Shown here in pieces: positions 34,707 through 43,302 of a stretch of 64,000 nucleotides of DNA (its first letter is position 1; each line of letters begins with the position of its first letter). Both the position numbers and the translations under genes were made by a program. Under the pieces are notes generated by a model that was given only the letters and a program-made list of their open reading frames with translations, was not told the DNA's origin and made no database searches. The stretch spans positions 372,001-436,000 of the forward strand of contig OZ244916.1 of NCBI GenBank assembly GCA_965221835.1. The letters run 5' to 3'. Origin of the DNA: Persebacter sp965221835 (lineage in GTDB: Bacteria; Pseudomonadota; Gammaproteobacteria; Tethybacterales; Persebacteraceae).

Positions 34707-35452
34707 GAAAAGTTTTGCGAAAAACATCTGCGAGTGCGACAAATCCGTCCGGCGAAAAATTGCAAAAAATTCTCGCCGACCGCGGCGCGGGTTCGCGGCG
34801 TTCCGCCGAACAATTAATTTTGCAAGGACGAGTCGCCGTCAATCGCAAAATCGCAATTCTCGGCGCGCGCGTTGCCGCTGATAGCGTTATCGCCGTGGAT
34901 GGCAAACCGCTGCCGCGCGTTGTTGCAAAACCGCGAATGTTGTATTATCACAAACCGGCGGGCAAAATTGTGGAACGCGGTGCGCGCGATTCGGTTTTCG
35001 CCGATTTACCGCCGGCGCGCGGCGGACGATGGATTAATGTCGGGCGGCTGGATGTCAATTCTGAAGGGCTTTTGCTGTTTTGTACGGACGGTGCGGCGGC
35101 GAACAAAATCGCGCATCCGAATTATGCGGCGCAACGCGAATATCTCGCCCGCACGGATGGCGCGTTGTCGCCCGCACAAATCGGCGAAATTCGCGCCGGT
35201 ATTATGTTGGACGGCAAACCGCTTTGTCCGGCGGAGTTTGCGCCGCATCGCGATGCCGGCGGACGCAATCGCTGGTATCGCGTTGTGCTTGCCGAAGGGC
35301 GTAATCGCGCGGTGCGGCGATTGTTCGCGCATTTCGGTCTGGAAACATTGCGCCTGATTCGCGTGCGAATGGGGCGGCACAAACTGCCGCGCGATTTGCA
35401 ACCCGGCGAATGGCGTGAGGCATCGGCGCGAGGCGTTTCGCACGATGACTAA
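34703..35452 (+). CDS. rluB: 23S rRNA pseudouridine synthase (RluB/RsuA family)
   Basis: A 249-residue enzyme with an S4 RNA-binding domain at residues about 18-65 and a pseudouridine synthase domain after it. The catalytic Asp is in Gly-Arg-Leu-Asp-Val-Asn-Ser-Glu-Gly-Leu-Leu-Leu, and Gly-Arg-Asn-Arg-x-Val-Arg-Arg is also present. The start appears to be TTG at 34703, overlapping the scpB stop as TTGA. Neighbour scpB is the usual partner of rluB in many bacteria, which supports RluB over RsuA. Exact uridine target is inferred. Confidence 0.85.
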   Translation: MRKVLRKTSASATNPSGEKLQKILADRGAGSRRSAEQLILQGRVAVNRKIAILGARVAADSVIAVDGKPLPRVVAKPRMLYYHKPAGKIVERGARDSVFADLPPARGGRWINVGRLDVNSEGLLLFCTDGAAANKIAHPNYAAQREYLARTDGALSPAQIGEIRAGIMLDGKPLCPAEFAPHRDAGGRNRWYRVVLAEGRNRAVRRLFAHFGLETLRLIRVRMGRHKLPRDLQPGEWREASARGVSHDD

Positions 35453-36329
35453 TTCCGCCGCCCCGATTCTTTCGGTCGCGGTGTCGTCGCGCGCGCTGTT
35501 TAATTTTGAGGAAGAAAACAAAATTTTTAAGGAATCCGGCAAGGAAGAATATGTTCGCGTGCAACGCGAACGTTTGGAAATTGTGCCGAAAACCGGAGTC
35601 GTTTTTCCGCTGGTGCGAAAACTGCTGGCGTTTAACGAAACCGAAGAATTGGTGCGCGTTATTGTCGTATCGCGCAACGCGCCGATGACCGGTTTACGCG
35701 TGTTTCGCGCAATCGCAGATAACAAATTAAAAATAGCGCAAGGATGTTTTACGCGCGGTGCGGCAATAGTGCCGTATTTGCGTCCGCTGGGCGTGCATTT
35801 ATTTTTGTCCGCTTTCGCCGACGATGCAAAAGACGCGCTGGACGCCGGATTTCCCGCTGCGCATGTGCGCGGAAGTACATCCGAAAGCGAAGACGATGAC
35901 GGCGTTTTACGAATCGCGTTTGACGGCGATGCGGTGTTGTTCGGCGACGAATCCGAACGCGTGAATCAGGAACAAGGATTGGACGCGTTTCGCGAACAAG
36001 AAAAAAACATGCGCGGTAAACCGCTATCGCCCGGACCGCTAAAACCTTTTTTGGACGCGCTGACGATGTTGCGAAATCGCATCGGCGAAGATCCCGAACG
36101 CATTCGCGTAGCACTAATTACCGCGCGCGGTGCGCCCGCACACGAACGCCCGATTCGTACTTTGGACGGTTGGGGAGTTGCGGTGGATGAAGCATTTTTT
36201 ATGAACGGCGTACCAAAACAAGAAATTGTGCAGCAGTTTCGTGCGGACTTTTTCTTTGACGACAATGTCAAACATGTGCAAGGATTGGAACAGGGCGGCC
36301 ATGTGTCGTCCGGCGTGATGAATGAATGA
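35445..36329 (+). CDS. Cytosolic 5'-nucleotidase family protein
   Basis: A 294-residue protein of the family that includes cytosolic NT5C1 enzymes (Pfam 5-nucleotidase). Recognised from Val-Ser-Ser-Arg-Ala-Leu-Phe-Asn at the start, the Ser-Arg-Asn-Ala-Pro-x-Thr-Gly-Leu-Arg-Val-Phe segment, Leu-Phe-Leu-Ser-Ala in the middle, Phe-Asp-Gly-Asp-Ala-Val-Leu-Phe and Phe-Phe-Asp-Asp-Asn near the end. It should hydrolyse a nucleoside monophosphate; which one cannot be said. It overlaps rluB and the next gene by 8 bases each. Confidence 0.85.
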   Translation: MTNSAAPILSVAVSSRALFNFEEENKIFKESGKEEYVRVQRERLEIVPKTGVVFPLVRKLLAFNETEELVRVIVVSRNAPMTGLRVFRAIADNKLKIAQGCFTRGAAIVPYLRPLGVHLFLSAFADDAKDALDAGFPAAHVRGSTSESEDDDGVLRIAFDGDAVLFGDESERVNQEQGLDAFREQEKNMRGKPLSPGPLKPFLDALTMLRNRIGEDPERIRVALITARGAPAHERPIRTLDGWGVAVDEAFFMNGVPKQEIVQQFRADFFFDDNVKHVQGLEQGGHVSSGVMNE

Positions 36330-37362
36330 ACGGCGCGCCGTTCTTCTCGGCGGCGGGCATGCGCATGCGCTGGCGTTGTTGGCATTTGCCCGCCGTCCGC
36401 TGCCCGCCCGTATTGTTTTAGTTTCCGATTCGGAATATGCGCCGTATTCGGGAATGTTGCCCGGCGTTTTGGCGGGGCAATTTACGCGCGAAGAAAGTTT
36501 AATTCATCTCCCGCAACTGTGTGCGCGGGTCGGCGCAAAATGGCGGCATTCGGCGGCAACAGCGATTTGCGGCAAAACGCGCGAAATATCGTTGGCGGAT
36601 GGCGCAACAGAATCGTTTGATGTTTTGTCGGTGAATGTCGGCGGTGCGCCGGTGCCGCCGTTTGCGGGCGGTATTGCGGTCAAACCGGCGGCGGCGTTTA
36701 CCGATTTTGCGCTATCAATTTCCGCCGATTCGCCGATGGCAATTGTCGGTGCGGGGGCGGGCGGCACCGAAATCGCGTTGGCGTTGCGGCGGCGTTTTCC
36801 GGATGCGAAAATCGCATTGTCGGGCGCGTTGTTGCCGTTTGCAAACGATTCGGTGCGCCGCCGGATTCGCGAAGTTTTGTCGGCGCGTGATATTTTTTGG
36901 ACCGAATCGCGGGCGGCGGCATTTGCAAATGGCGAATTGATTTTGTCGGACGGGCGGCGGATTGCGGCGGCGGCGTTAATTTTTGCGACTCCGGTTGCCG
37001 CACCGAAATGGTTGCAAAATGGCGATTTGCCTTTGGACGAAAATGGTTTTATTCGCGTCAATTCTTTTTTGCAAAGTGATTCCTTTCCGGCGATATTTGC
37101 GGCGGGCGATTGTGCCGCTTCCGGTGCGGAAAAATCCGGCGTTGTGGCGGTGCGGCAGGCGCCGATATTGGCGCATAATCTCGCGGCATATTTGTCCGGT
37201 GCGCCGTTGCGGGCGTGGAATCCGCCGCGACATTTTTTGTCAATTCTCAACACTGCGGACGGGCGTGCGGTCGCCGGCTGGGGCAGTTTCGCCGCATCCG
37301 GTGCGTGGGTTTGGCAATGGAAAAAATATCTTGACCGCAAGTTTATGCGGCAATTTACATAA
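36322..37362 (+). CDS. FAD-dependent pyridine nucleotide-disulfide-type oxidoreductase
   Basis: A 346-residue flavoprotein. The N-terminal Leu-Gly-Gly-Gly-His-Ala-His and Pro-Tyr-Ser-Gly-Met-Leu-Pro-Gly match the oxidoreductase found alone or fused to SelD (selenophosphate synthase) in some bacteria, and related type II NADH dehydrogenase-like proteins. A second Gly-x-Gly-x-x-Gly (Val-Gly-Ala-Gly-Ala-Gly-Gly) lies near residue 140, and Ala-Ala-Gly-Asp-Cys-Ala is the FAD-closing motif. No selD lies nearby, so the electron acceptor is unknown. It is the last gene of the ilvE operon. Confidence 0.8.
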   Translation: MNERRAVLLGGGHAHALALLAFARRPLPARIVLVSDSEYAPYSGMLPGVLAGQFTREESLIHLPQLCARVGAKWRHSAATAICGKTREISLADGATESFDVLSVNVGGAPVPPFAGGIAVKPAAAFTDFALSISADSPMAIVGAGAGGTEIALALRRRFPDAKIALSGALLPFANDSVRRRIREVLSARDIFWTESRAAAFANGELILSDGRRIAAAALIFATPVAAPKWLQNGDLPLDENGFIRVNSFLQSDSFPAIFAAGDCAASGAEKSGVVAVRQAPILAHNLAAYLSGAPLRAWNPPRHFLSILNTADGRAVAGWGSFAASGAWVWQWKKYLDRKFMRQFT

Positions 37363-37372
37363 CGCACTTTTT

Positions 37373-37880
37373 GCGGATTCGGGCGGAATTTTTTTATAAA
37401 TGTTCGCGCAAGTTTTTATACTGTTTTTGCGAAACTTTATATTTTCGGAGCAAAACTTTATATTGTCAAATAAAATATAAAAACTTTCGCAAATTAAAGA
37501 GAAAATTAGAAATTTAAGAATTTTCGCTGCCGTTCCCGCCCGTTTTTTCTGCGGATTCAGACGGAATTTTTTTATAACTGTTCTTGCAAGTTTTTATACC
37601 GTTTTTGCGAAACTTTATATTTTCGGAGCAAAAATTTATATTGTTTTTGCAAAACTTTATATTGTCAAATGGAATATAAAAACTTTCGCAAATTAAAGAG
37701 AAAATCAGAAATTGACGAATTTTCGCCGCCGTTCCCGCCCGTTTTTTATGCGGATTCAGACGGAATTTTTTTATAACTGTTCTTGCAAATTTTTATATTG
37801 TTTTTGCGAAAATTTATATTTTCGGAGCAAAAATTTATAATGTTCGCGCAAATTTTTATATTGCAAAATGGAATAATAAC
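37373..37880. repeat. Three direct copies of a 178-199 bp AT-rich intergenic repeat
   Basis: Copies begin at 37373, 37551 and 37750, each with GCGGATTC followed by a (GG/AG)CGGAATTTTTTTATAA block, several TTTATATT segments and a CAAATTAAAGAG tail; the third lacks the tail. Inverted segments (GCGAAACTTTATATT versus AATATAAAAACTTTCGC) could fold. The 828 bp between 37362 and dnaG hold no credible gene; after the repeats come a terminator-like hairpin and a second GC dyad near 38050. Confidence 0.8.
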
Positions 37881-37924
37881 AAAAAATTTCGCAAACTATT
37901 TTCTTGCCGAATTACCACAAAAAA

Positions 37925-37956
37925 CGGCGGGGATTCGGAATCCCGCCCGTTTTTGT
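37925..37956. terminator. Terminator-like hairpin, duplicate of 6746-6775
   Basis: CGGCGGGGATTCGGAATCCCG plus CCCG and a T-run. With its left flank GAATTACCACAAAAAA it matches 6731-6776 nearly base for base, so it is a repeated cassette as well as a probable terminator. Confidence 0.6.
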
Positions 37957-38177
37957 TCCGCTGTCGTTGTTGACAAAATAAAAATCGTGTTCAATCCGAT
38001 TTTCTCGTTAAAAAACAAAACGCAACTTTAACCGATTTCTGCAAAAATCCCGCCCGAATCCGCAAAAAAACGGGCGGGAAATGGCGCAATATCGCGCTTT
38101 CGTCCATTCTGATGAAAATTGGAATCGCCATGATTTTTGTTGAAATATTCCGATTTGCGGGGCGGGGGAAATTCGCG

Positions 38178-38183
38178 TACAAT
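38178..38183 (+). promoter_or_regulatory. -10 box TACAAT for leaderless dnaG
   Basis: TACAAT, GGAATGT, then ATG: seven bases apart. It decides the start against an in-frame ATG three codons upstream. Confidence 0.55.
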
Positions 38184-38190
38184 GGAATGT

Positions 38191-39915
38191 ATGGCGGAGA
38201 CGCGAAATTTTGGGGACGGTTCGGCGTTGCGCGGATTTGTGGCACGGATGCGCGAAACCGCGGATTTGACGGCGATTGTCGGCGAACGCGTGCGTCTCCA
38301 AAAACGCGGCGCGAATTATTTCGGTTTATGTCCGTTTCATTCCGAAAAAACGCCGTCATTTTCGGTCAATCCGGCGAAAGGGTTTTATCATTGTTTCGGC
38401 TGCGGGGCGAACGGCGATGCGTTGAGTTTCGTCATTCAAACCGAAGCGGGCGGCGATTTTATGACCGGCGTAGAATCGCTTGCCGCACGACTCGGAATGA
38501 CTGTGCCGCGGCGCGGCGATTCGGATGTCGGCGATGCGGTTGCGAAAGCGATTGCTGATGCGCATTCGTATTTTCGCCGCGAGTTGTCGCGTTCGGATGA
38601 GGCGCGCGAATATCTGCAAAAACGCGGAATTAACGACGACACAATCGCCCGTTATGAAATTGGTTTTGCGCCGCCGGGATGGGGAAATCTTGCCGCCGCG
38701 CTTCACAATGCGCACAAAAATGATATTTTGATTCGCGCCGGACTTTTGCGCACAAATCATGCCCGCCGCGCCTATGATTATTTTCGCAATCGCATTATGT
38801 TTCCGATTATGGAAGGGGCGGGGCGCGTTGTCGGATTTGGCGGGCGCGCATTGGGCGAAGATGATCCGGCGAAATATCTTAACTCGCCCGATACGCCGCT
38901 GTTTTCCAAAAAAAATGTCGTGTTTGGCGTGCCGCAAGCACGAGAGGCGGCGCGCGACAAAAAACGCGTTATTGTCGTGGAAGGTTATATGGACGCGGTG
39001 ATGTTGTCGCAACACGGATTCGCCGAATCGGTTGCGGTGATGGGAACGGCGTTGACTATGCGGCAGGCGAAAAAACTTGCGCGCATGGCGGACAATTTAG
39101 TTTTCGCTTTTGACGGCGACGAAGCGGGACAAAAAGCGGCATGGCGCGGTGCGGGAAATATTTTGCCCGCTTTGTCGGACGGAATCGGCGCGTCTTTTTT
39201 GTTTTTGCCGCAAGGCGAAGATCCGGATAGTTTTGTGGGCAAAAACGGTGCCGCGGAAATGGAACGCGCATTGCGCGGCGCGATTTCGTTGGGCGATTAT
39301 CTGGCGCGACAGTTGCGATTGCAAGCGGGTGCGCAAACGCCCGAAGGACGGGCGAGTTGGATTTTGTCGGCGGGCGAAAAAATGGCGCGTCTTTTGGATT
39401 CGGAACGCGCGCCGTTCTTGCGCGAAGTGTTGACACAAAAATTTTCGGAAGCGGCGGGCGTGTCGGCGGAAGCGGTGCGGCGGGCGGCGGCGCGCAGTGC
39501 GCCGAAAAAAAATGTCGGCAGCAATGCGCGATATAAAATGCGCGACTCAGGTTTGCTTTTTAATTTGCTTTGTTGTTTGGCATCGCGTCCGCTATTGTTG
39601 GCGGCGTTTTCCGAAAATCCGCCGTTGCCCGGCGATGAAACGGAATCGGCGATTGTCGCCGATATGTTAAATTTCGCGCGGCGGCGGCTGGACGAAGGCG
39701 ACGAATCGCCGGACATTTCCGCGCATCTGGCGGCGGAAGGTTATAACATTTTGGCGCGGCAAGTAAAAGATACCGTGCGTCAGCGATATGCGAAAGCGGC
39801 GAATCCCGCCGCCGAATTCGCCGCTTTCGCCGAACGGCTGGAACGAATGCAAAAAAGACACGACCGGCGGCGCGAATTGTACGCCGCTTTTGCCGAAGAA
39901 AAATCCGACTCTTAA
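38191..39915 (+). CDS. dnaG: DNA primase
   Basis: A 574-residue primase that makes RNA primers at the replication fork. The CHC2 zinc finger (Cys-Pro-Phe-His, then Cys-Phe-Gly-Cys) lies near residues 45-75. The Toprim domain has Val-Val-Glu-Gly-Tyr-Met-Asp near residue 270 and Phe-Asp-Gly-Asp-Glu-Ala-Gly near residue 310. The C-terminal helicase-binding part is present but diverged. The start is set by the -10 box. The usual partner rpoD does not follow; livK comes next after 80 bp. Confidence 0.95.
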   Translation: MAETRNFGDGSALRGFVARMRETADLTAIVGERVRLQKRGANYFGLCPFHSEKTPSFSVNPAKGFYHCFGCGANGDALSFVIQTEAGGDFMTGVESLAARLGMTVPRRGDSDVGDAVAKAIADAHSYFRRELSRSDEAREYLQKRGINDDTIARYEIGFAPPGWGNLAAALHNAHKNDILIRAGLLRTNHARRAYDYFRNRIMFPIMEGAGRVVGFGGRALGEDDPAKYLNSPDTPLFSKKNVVFGVPQAREAARDKKRVIVVEGYMDAVMLSQHGFAESVAVMGTALTMRQAKKLARMADNLVFAFDGDEAGQKAAWRGAGNILPALSDGIGASFLFLPQGEDPDSFVGKNGAAEMERALRGAISLGDYLARQLRLQAGAQTPEGRASWILSAGEKMARLLDSERAPFLREVLTQKFSEAAGVSAEAVRRAAARSAPKKNVGSNARYKMRDSGLLFNLLCCLASRPLLLAAFSENPPLPGDETESAIVADMLNFARRRLDEGDESPDISAHLAAEGYNILARQVKDTVRQRYAKAANPAAEFAAFAERLERMQKRHDRRRELYAAFAEEKSDS

Positions 39916-39952
39916 TTTTTTTTCGGATTTGCCGAATGCGCGGGCGAGGCGG

Positions 39953-39958
39953 TATAAT
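39953..39958 (+). promoter_or_regulatory. -10 box TATAAT for livK
   Basis: TATAAT 38 bases before the first livK ATG, so this gene has an ordinary leader with a Shine-Dalgarno sequence, unlike the leaderless set. Confidence 0.55.
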
Positions 39959-39996
39959 CGCTTAAGTTTTTTTATTAATCTTTTGAGGAGGAAATC

Positions 39997-40104
39997 ATGA
40001 AACGGAAAATTAATTGTTTACAAAAGGAGGAAATCATGAAACGGAAAATTAATTGTTTACAAAAGGAGGAAATCATGAAACGGAAAATTAATTGTTTGCA
40101 AAAG
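39997..40104 (+). repeat. Three in-frame copies of a 39-bp Shine-Dalgarno-plus-start unit
   Basis: ATG starts at 39997, 40036 and 40075 each begin the same ten codons (Met-Lys-Arg-Lys-Ile-Asn-Cys-Leu-Gln-Lys), and each is preceded by GAGG or AGGAGG and AAATC. The unit is 39 bp, so all copies stay in one frame. Confidence 0.95.
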
Positions 40105-41322
40105 TTTGTTTGCGCGTTGGCGTGCGTTGCGGTTTTGACTGCGCCTACGGCGGCGAAAGTGGAAGGCGACAAAATCGTCATCGGCGCGGCGGTATCGCTG
40201 ACCGGAAAATATTCCACCAACGGATTGCACACCAAAAACGGCTATGATCTCGCGGCAAAACGCATCAACGACATGGGCGGCGTTGTCGTAGACGGCAAAA
40301 CTTATCAAATTGAAATTATTTATTACGATGACGAATCCACGCCCGCCCGTGCCGCACAACTCGCCGAACGACTCATTCAGCAAGACGGCGTTAAGTTTAT
40401 GTTGGGACCGTATTCGTCCGGATTGACACGCGCCATCGCGCCGGTAACCGAACGATATAAAATTCCGATGATAGAGGCAAACGGCGCATCGCGTTCTTTG
40501 TTTACCAAAGGGTATCGCTATCTTTTTGCGATGCTGACGACCGCCGACCAATATCTGGCGGCGGCGGTACATCTTATTGCCGAAAAAGCCGACAAACTCG
40601 GCAAAAAACCGTCCGACATGCGTCTCGCCCTCGCATTTGAAAACGATAACTTTTCGCAAGATGTGCGTCTCGGCGTTGTAGAAGCGGCGAAAAAATATGG
40701 AATGGAAATTGTCATAGACGACAAACTGCCGAAAACTTTGGATGATATGTCTGCCACATTAAACAAGGCGCGGGCGGCGAAACCGGATGCGCTTTTTGTT
40801 TCAGGACACGCCAAAGGGGCGGCGACTGCGGCGCGGCAGATAGAACAATTTCGCGTGGATGTGCCGGTGGTGGCAATGACGCATTGCGATTCGGCGGCGA
40901 TAGAATCCAAAGTGCCGGCGGGGGCGGAATATACTTTGTGCGCGAGGCAGTGGCAAAAACAACTGACTTACAAAGATGACGATGGCGTTTTTGGCGGCGG
41001 CGAAGATTTTGCGCGCATTTTCCGGGCGGCGTACGATTATGAACCGCCATATCAGGCGGCGGAATCGGCGGCGGCGGTGCAGGTGTGGGCGGACGCTTTC
41101 AAGCGCGCCAATTCGTTTGACACCGAAAAACTGCGCGACGCCATTGCGGCGACCGAAATGCAAACTTTTTACGGCAATGTAAAGTTTGACGAAACCGGAA
41201 AAAATATCGCCAAGCCGATGGTGATGAGTCAGATTTTAAATTCGGATTACAAAGTTGTCGGTCCGATTGAATGGGCGACAACCGACGCCGTCATCCCCCG
41301 CCCGAAGTGGGACGCCCGCTAA
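39997..41322 (+). CDS. livK: Branched-chain amino acid-type ABC transporter substrate-binding protein
   Basis: A type I periplasmic binding protein (Leu/Ile/Val-binding family), 441 codons from the outer ATG or 415 from the third. The core starts at Ile-Val-Ile-Gly-Ala-Ala-Val-Ser-Leu-Thr-Gly-Lys-Tyr, as in LivK relatives. Only the third start (40075) gives a clean signal peptide (Phe-Val-Cys-Ala-Leu-Ala-Cys-Val-Ala-Val, cleavage near Ala-Ala-Lys); the outer starts add 13 or 26 charged residues. The ligand may be an amino acid or another polar molecule such as an amide. Its last codons are duplicated at 43162. The permease and ATPase genes now lie 3.3 kb away. Confidence 0.9.
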   Translation: MKRKINCLQKEEIMKRKINCLQKEEIMKRKINCLQKFVCALACVAVLTAPTAAKVEGDKIVIGAAVSLTGKYSTNGLHTKNGYDLAAKRINDMGGVVVDGKTYQIEIIYYDDESTPARAAQLAERLIQQDGVKFMLGPYSSGLTRAIAPVTERYKIPMIEANGASRSLFTKGYRYLFAMLTTADQYLAAAVHLIAEKADKLGKKPSDMRLALAFENDNFSQDVRLGVVEAAKKYGMEIVIDDKLPKTLDDMSATLNKARAAKPDALFVSGHAKGAATAARQIEQFRVDVPVVAMTHCDSAAIESKVPAGAEYTLCARQWQKQLTYKDDDGVFGGGEDFARIFRAAYDYEPPYQAAESAAAVQVWADAFKRANSFDTEKLRDAIAATEMQTFYGNVKFDETGKNIAKPMVMSQILNSDYKVVGPIEWATTDAVIPRPKWDAR

Positions 41323-41341
41323 TCCGCCACAGTTCCCGCGC
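41274..41341 (+). repeat. 68-bp direct repeat, left copy (3' end of livK)
   Basis: Identical over 68 of 68 bases to 43162-43229, spaced 1888 bp apart. This copy holds the last 16 codons of livK, its stop and 19 bases after. Confidence 0.95.
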
Positions 41342-41388
41342 TTTGTTTTAATGGATTTCGCAAAGCGCAGGATTTTTTATTTTTTTAT
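41338..41388 (+). terminator. Terminator after livK
   Basis: GCGCTTTG (41338-41345) pairs with CAAAGCGC (41361-41368), followed by a T-rich run to 41388. It should separate livK from the inserted genes. Confidence 0.65.
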
Positions 41389-41400
41389 TGAAAGGATAGT

Positions 41401-42828
41401 ATGATGAAAGCAGAACTTAAAACAGATTGGACAGTTGGAAAATTGATAAAAATGAGCGAACAGAAAGCGATTTCCATTAATCACGAATATCAGCGCGGAG
41501 ATGCGTGGAAACCTCATCAAATGCGAATGCTGATTGATTCCGTTATGCGCGGCTATAATATGCCGCTGATTTATTTGCGCCGGATTGTCGGAGGCGGCAG
41601 TGAGCGATTTGAAATTATTGACGGTCAGCAGCGGATTAAGGCGTTGTGTTATTTTAAGGAGGGGTTTTACAAATATCAAGAGTTTAATGACGGTTCTCTC
41701 GTTCAAATCAAAAAGAAGTTCCCTCCGCTTTATAACCCTAACGGAGACGGCGGGACTATGAAGTTACCACAATCGGTGCAGCGAAAGAAGATTTCATGGT
41801 CAGAGAAAACATTCGCGGATTTTGATGACGAAGAGAGGAGAAAATTTGAAGGGCAAAGCGTCCCCGTCTTTGTTGTGGAATGTGAAGAGGATACCGCGCG
41901 CGATTTATTCATTCGTCTGCAGGGCGGACGCGCACTTACTTCGCAAGAAGTTCGGGATGCGTGGCCGGGAAAATTTAATGAACTGGTTCTGAAAATAGGC
42001 GGCAAACCGCAATTGAACGAGCCCAATAATTCTGATTATAACGGGCATGAATTTTTTCGGCAATTAATGGGAATGAAATCGGAAAAGAAAAGTGAAGCGC
42101 GGCAACTTGCCGCACAGATGCTGATGCAGTTTCTTCTGCGAAAAGAGGAAGGGCGACTGTACTTTGATAACATTAACTCCGATGGCATTGACCAGTTTTA
42201 TGCAGCGAGAGTCGGGATGGATATTAATTCCGACAATGTCGCGAAATTTAAGGATATTCTTGATAATTTGCCGATTATTTTTCATGGCAAAAAGTTGGAC
42301 AAAAAGAATTGGATTCCAATTCATTTGGTGTTGTTTGTTGATATGTTGCGCGGAGATTTTGATTCCGTTTGGGAGAAATGGCTGGTGCGCGCGTATGATG
42401 ATTTCGTAGGTCGAGTGGATAAAGTTAAGGAGTTCGGAGGGCGTAAAAGTCCGCCCAGTCAGGAAGAGTTGGCTAAATTGATGGATGAGAATGGAATGCA
42501 ATTTTGGAATTTTTACCAAATGACTAAATCCGCCGTGGATAACGCCGAGACCATCAAGCAGCGACATATAATTTATGTTCGCCAAATGCTGATGCTTCTT
42601 GGCAAAAACGCCAAAATGGAGGCGCGAGGAAACCCGTTGGAATCCCGCGGTTTTTTGGAAGCAATCGCTCATCTTGACAATTGGACTTGTTGCAGATGCG
42701 AAAACCCTGTTGCTTGGAAAGATGCAGTGATTAATCGCGTTGAAGGAAAAAGACACGACAAATTCTCCTGTCCGTATCTTCGTGATTATGCGTTGGCACA
42801 TCAGGTTTGTCCGGACTCTGGAGAATGA
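41401..42828 (+). CDS. DUF262 (GmrS-like, ParB-fold nuclease) protein
   Basis: A 475-residue protein. The N-terminal domain has Tyr-Gln-Arg-Gly near residue 30 and Asp-Gly-Gln-Gln-Arg at residues 74-78, the DUF262 signature shared with GmrSD-type IV restriction enzymes and several anti-phage proteins. The Phe-Ile-Arg-Leu-Gln-Gly-Gly-x-Ala-Leu-Thr-Ser-Gln-Glu-Val-Arg-Asp-Ala segment is the second family mark. Near the C-terminus two Cys pairs (Cys-Cys-Arg-Cys and a later Cys) suggest a shrunken zinc or HNH-like finger without a clear Asp-His. AAAGGA precedes the ATG; an ATG three bases on is an alternative. Inferred role: DNA defence. Confidence 0.82.
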   Translation: MMKAELKTDWTVGKLIKMSEQKAISINHEYQRGDAWKPHQMRMLIDSVMRGYNMPLIYLRRIVGGGSERFEIIDGQQRIKALCYFKEGFYKYQEFNDGSLVQIKKKFPPLYNPNGDGGTMKLPQSVQRKKISWSEKTFADFDDEERRKFEGQSVPVFVVECEEDTARDLFIRLQGGRALTSQEVRDAWPGKFNELVLKIGGKPQLNEPNNSDYNGHEFFRQLMGMKSEKKSEARQLAAQMLMQFLLRKEEGRLYFDNINSDGIDQFYAARVGMDINSDNVAKFKDILDNLPIIFHGKKLDKKNWIPIHLVLFVDMLRGDFDSVWEKWLVRAYDDFVGRVDKVKEFGGRKSPPSQEELAKLMDENGMQFWNFYQMTKSAVDNAETIKQRHIIYVRQMLMLLGKNAKMEARGNPLESRGFLEAIAHLDNWTCCRCENPVAWKDAVINRVEGKRHDKFSCPYLRDYALAHQVCPDSGE

Positions 42829-42897
42829 GATGCTGTTGGGAGGGAGATTGCCGATTTAGGCGGAGTTTTTGTATAATTCCGCAAAAAGGAAAAGATT

Positions 42898-43302
42898 ATG
42901 AATGACAATTCGGAAAATCGGCTGCTGTTGCGGCGCGTGCATATTGACAACTACAAATGCATGAGTAATTTTACTTTTTCGCCTTTCGGCGACATTACGC
43001 TGTTGCTGGGCAAAAACGGTTGCGGAAAATCGGCGGTTTTTGAGGCGGCGGATAATCTGCATCGCTTCGTCTGCCGCGAAGGAAAAGTAGCGGATTTGTT
43101 TCCCGCCTCTTCCCTGACCAGTTGGAACAAAAACGGCAAACAGAGTTTTGAACTGGAGGCAGGCGACAACCGACGCCGTCATCCCCCGCCCGAAGTGGGA
43201 CGCCCGCTAATCCGCCACAGTTCCCGCGCCCTTTTCATCATAATAATCTCCGGGGCGCGGGATTCGTTTATGCAAAAGGCGCCCCTCCGATGTCCGAATT
43301 GA
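42898..43302 (+). pseudogene. Truncated AAA-type ATPase, cut by the 68-bp repeat
   Basis: Residues 1-88 are the N-terminal part of an AAA ATPase of the RecF/SMC-like kind found in defence operons: Ile-Asp-Asn-Tyr-Lys-Cys then Walker A Gly-Lys-Asn-Gly-Cys-Gly-Lys-Ser. At 43162 the frame enters the livK-derived repeat and continues as unrelated sequence to a stop at 43302. Walker B and the rest are absent. AAAGGAAAAG precedes the ATG and a TATAAT lies about 25 bases upstream, so a short product could still be made. Confidence 0.8.
43162..43229 (+). repeat. 68-bp direct repeat, right copy
   Basis: Identical to 41274-41341. Here it is read in a different frame, inside the broken ATPase. A GC hairpin (CCCGCGCCC / GGGCGCGGG, 43223-43261) starts in its last bases. 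Confidence 0.95.

Noticed and set aside
38037..38080. Hairpin CCCGCCCG / CGGGCGGG near 38049 as a terminator
   Set aside because: The A/T run is in the loop and no T-run follows the stem; similar dyads at 21842 suggest a dispersed repeat.
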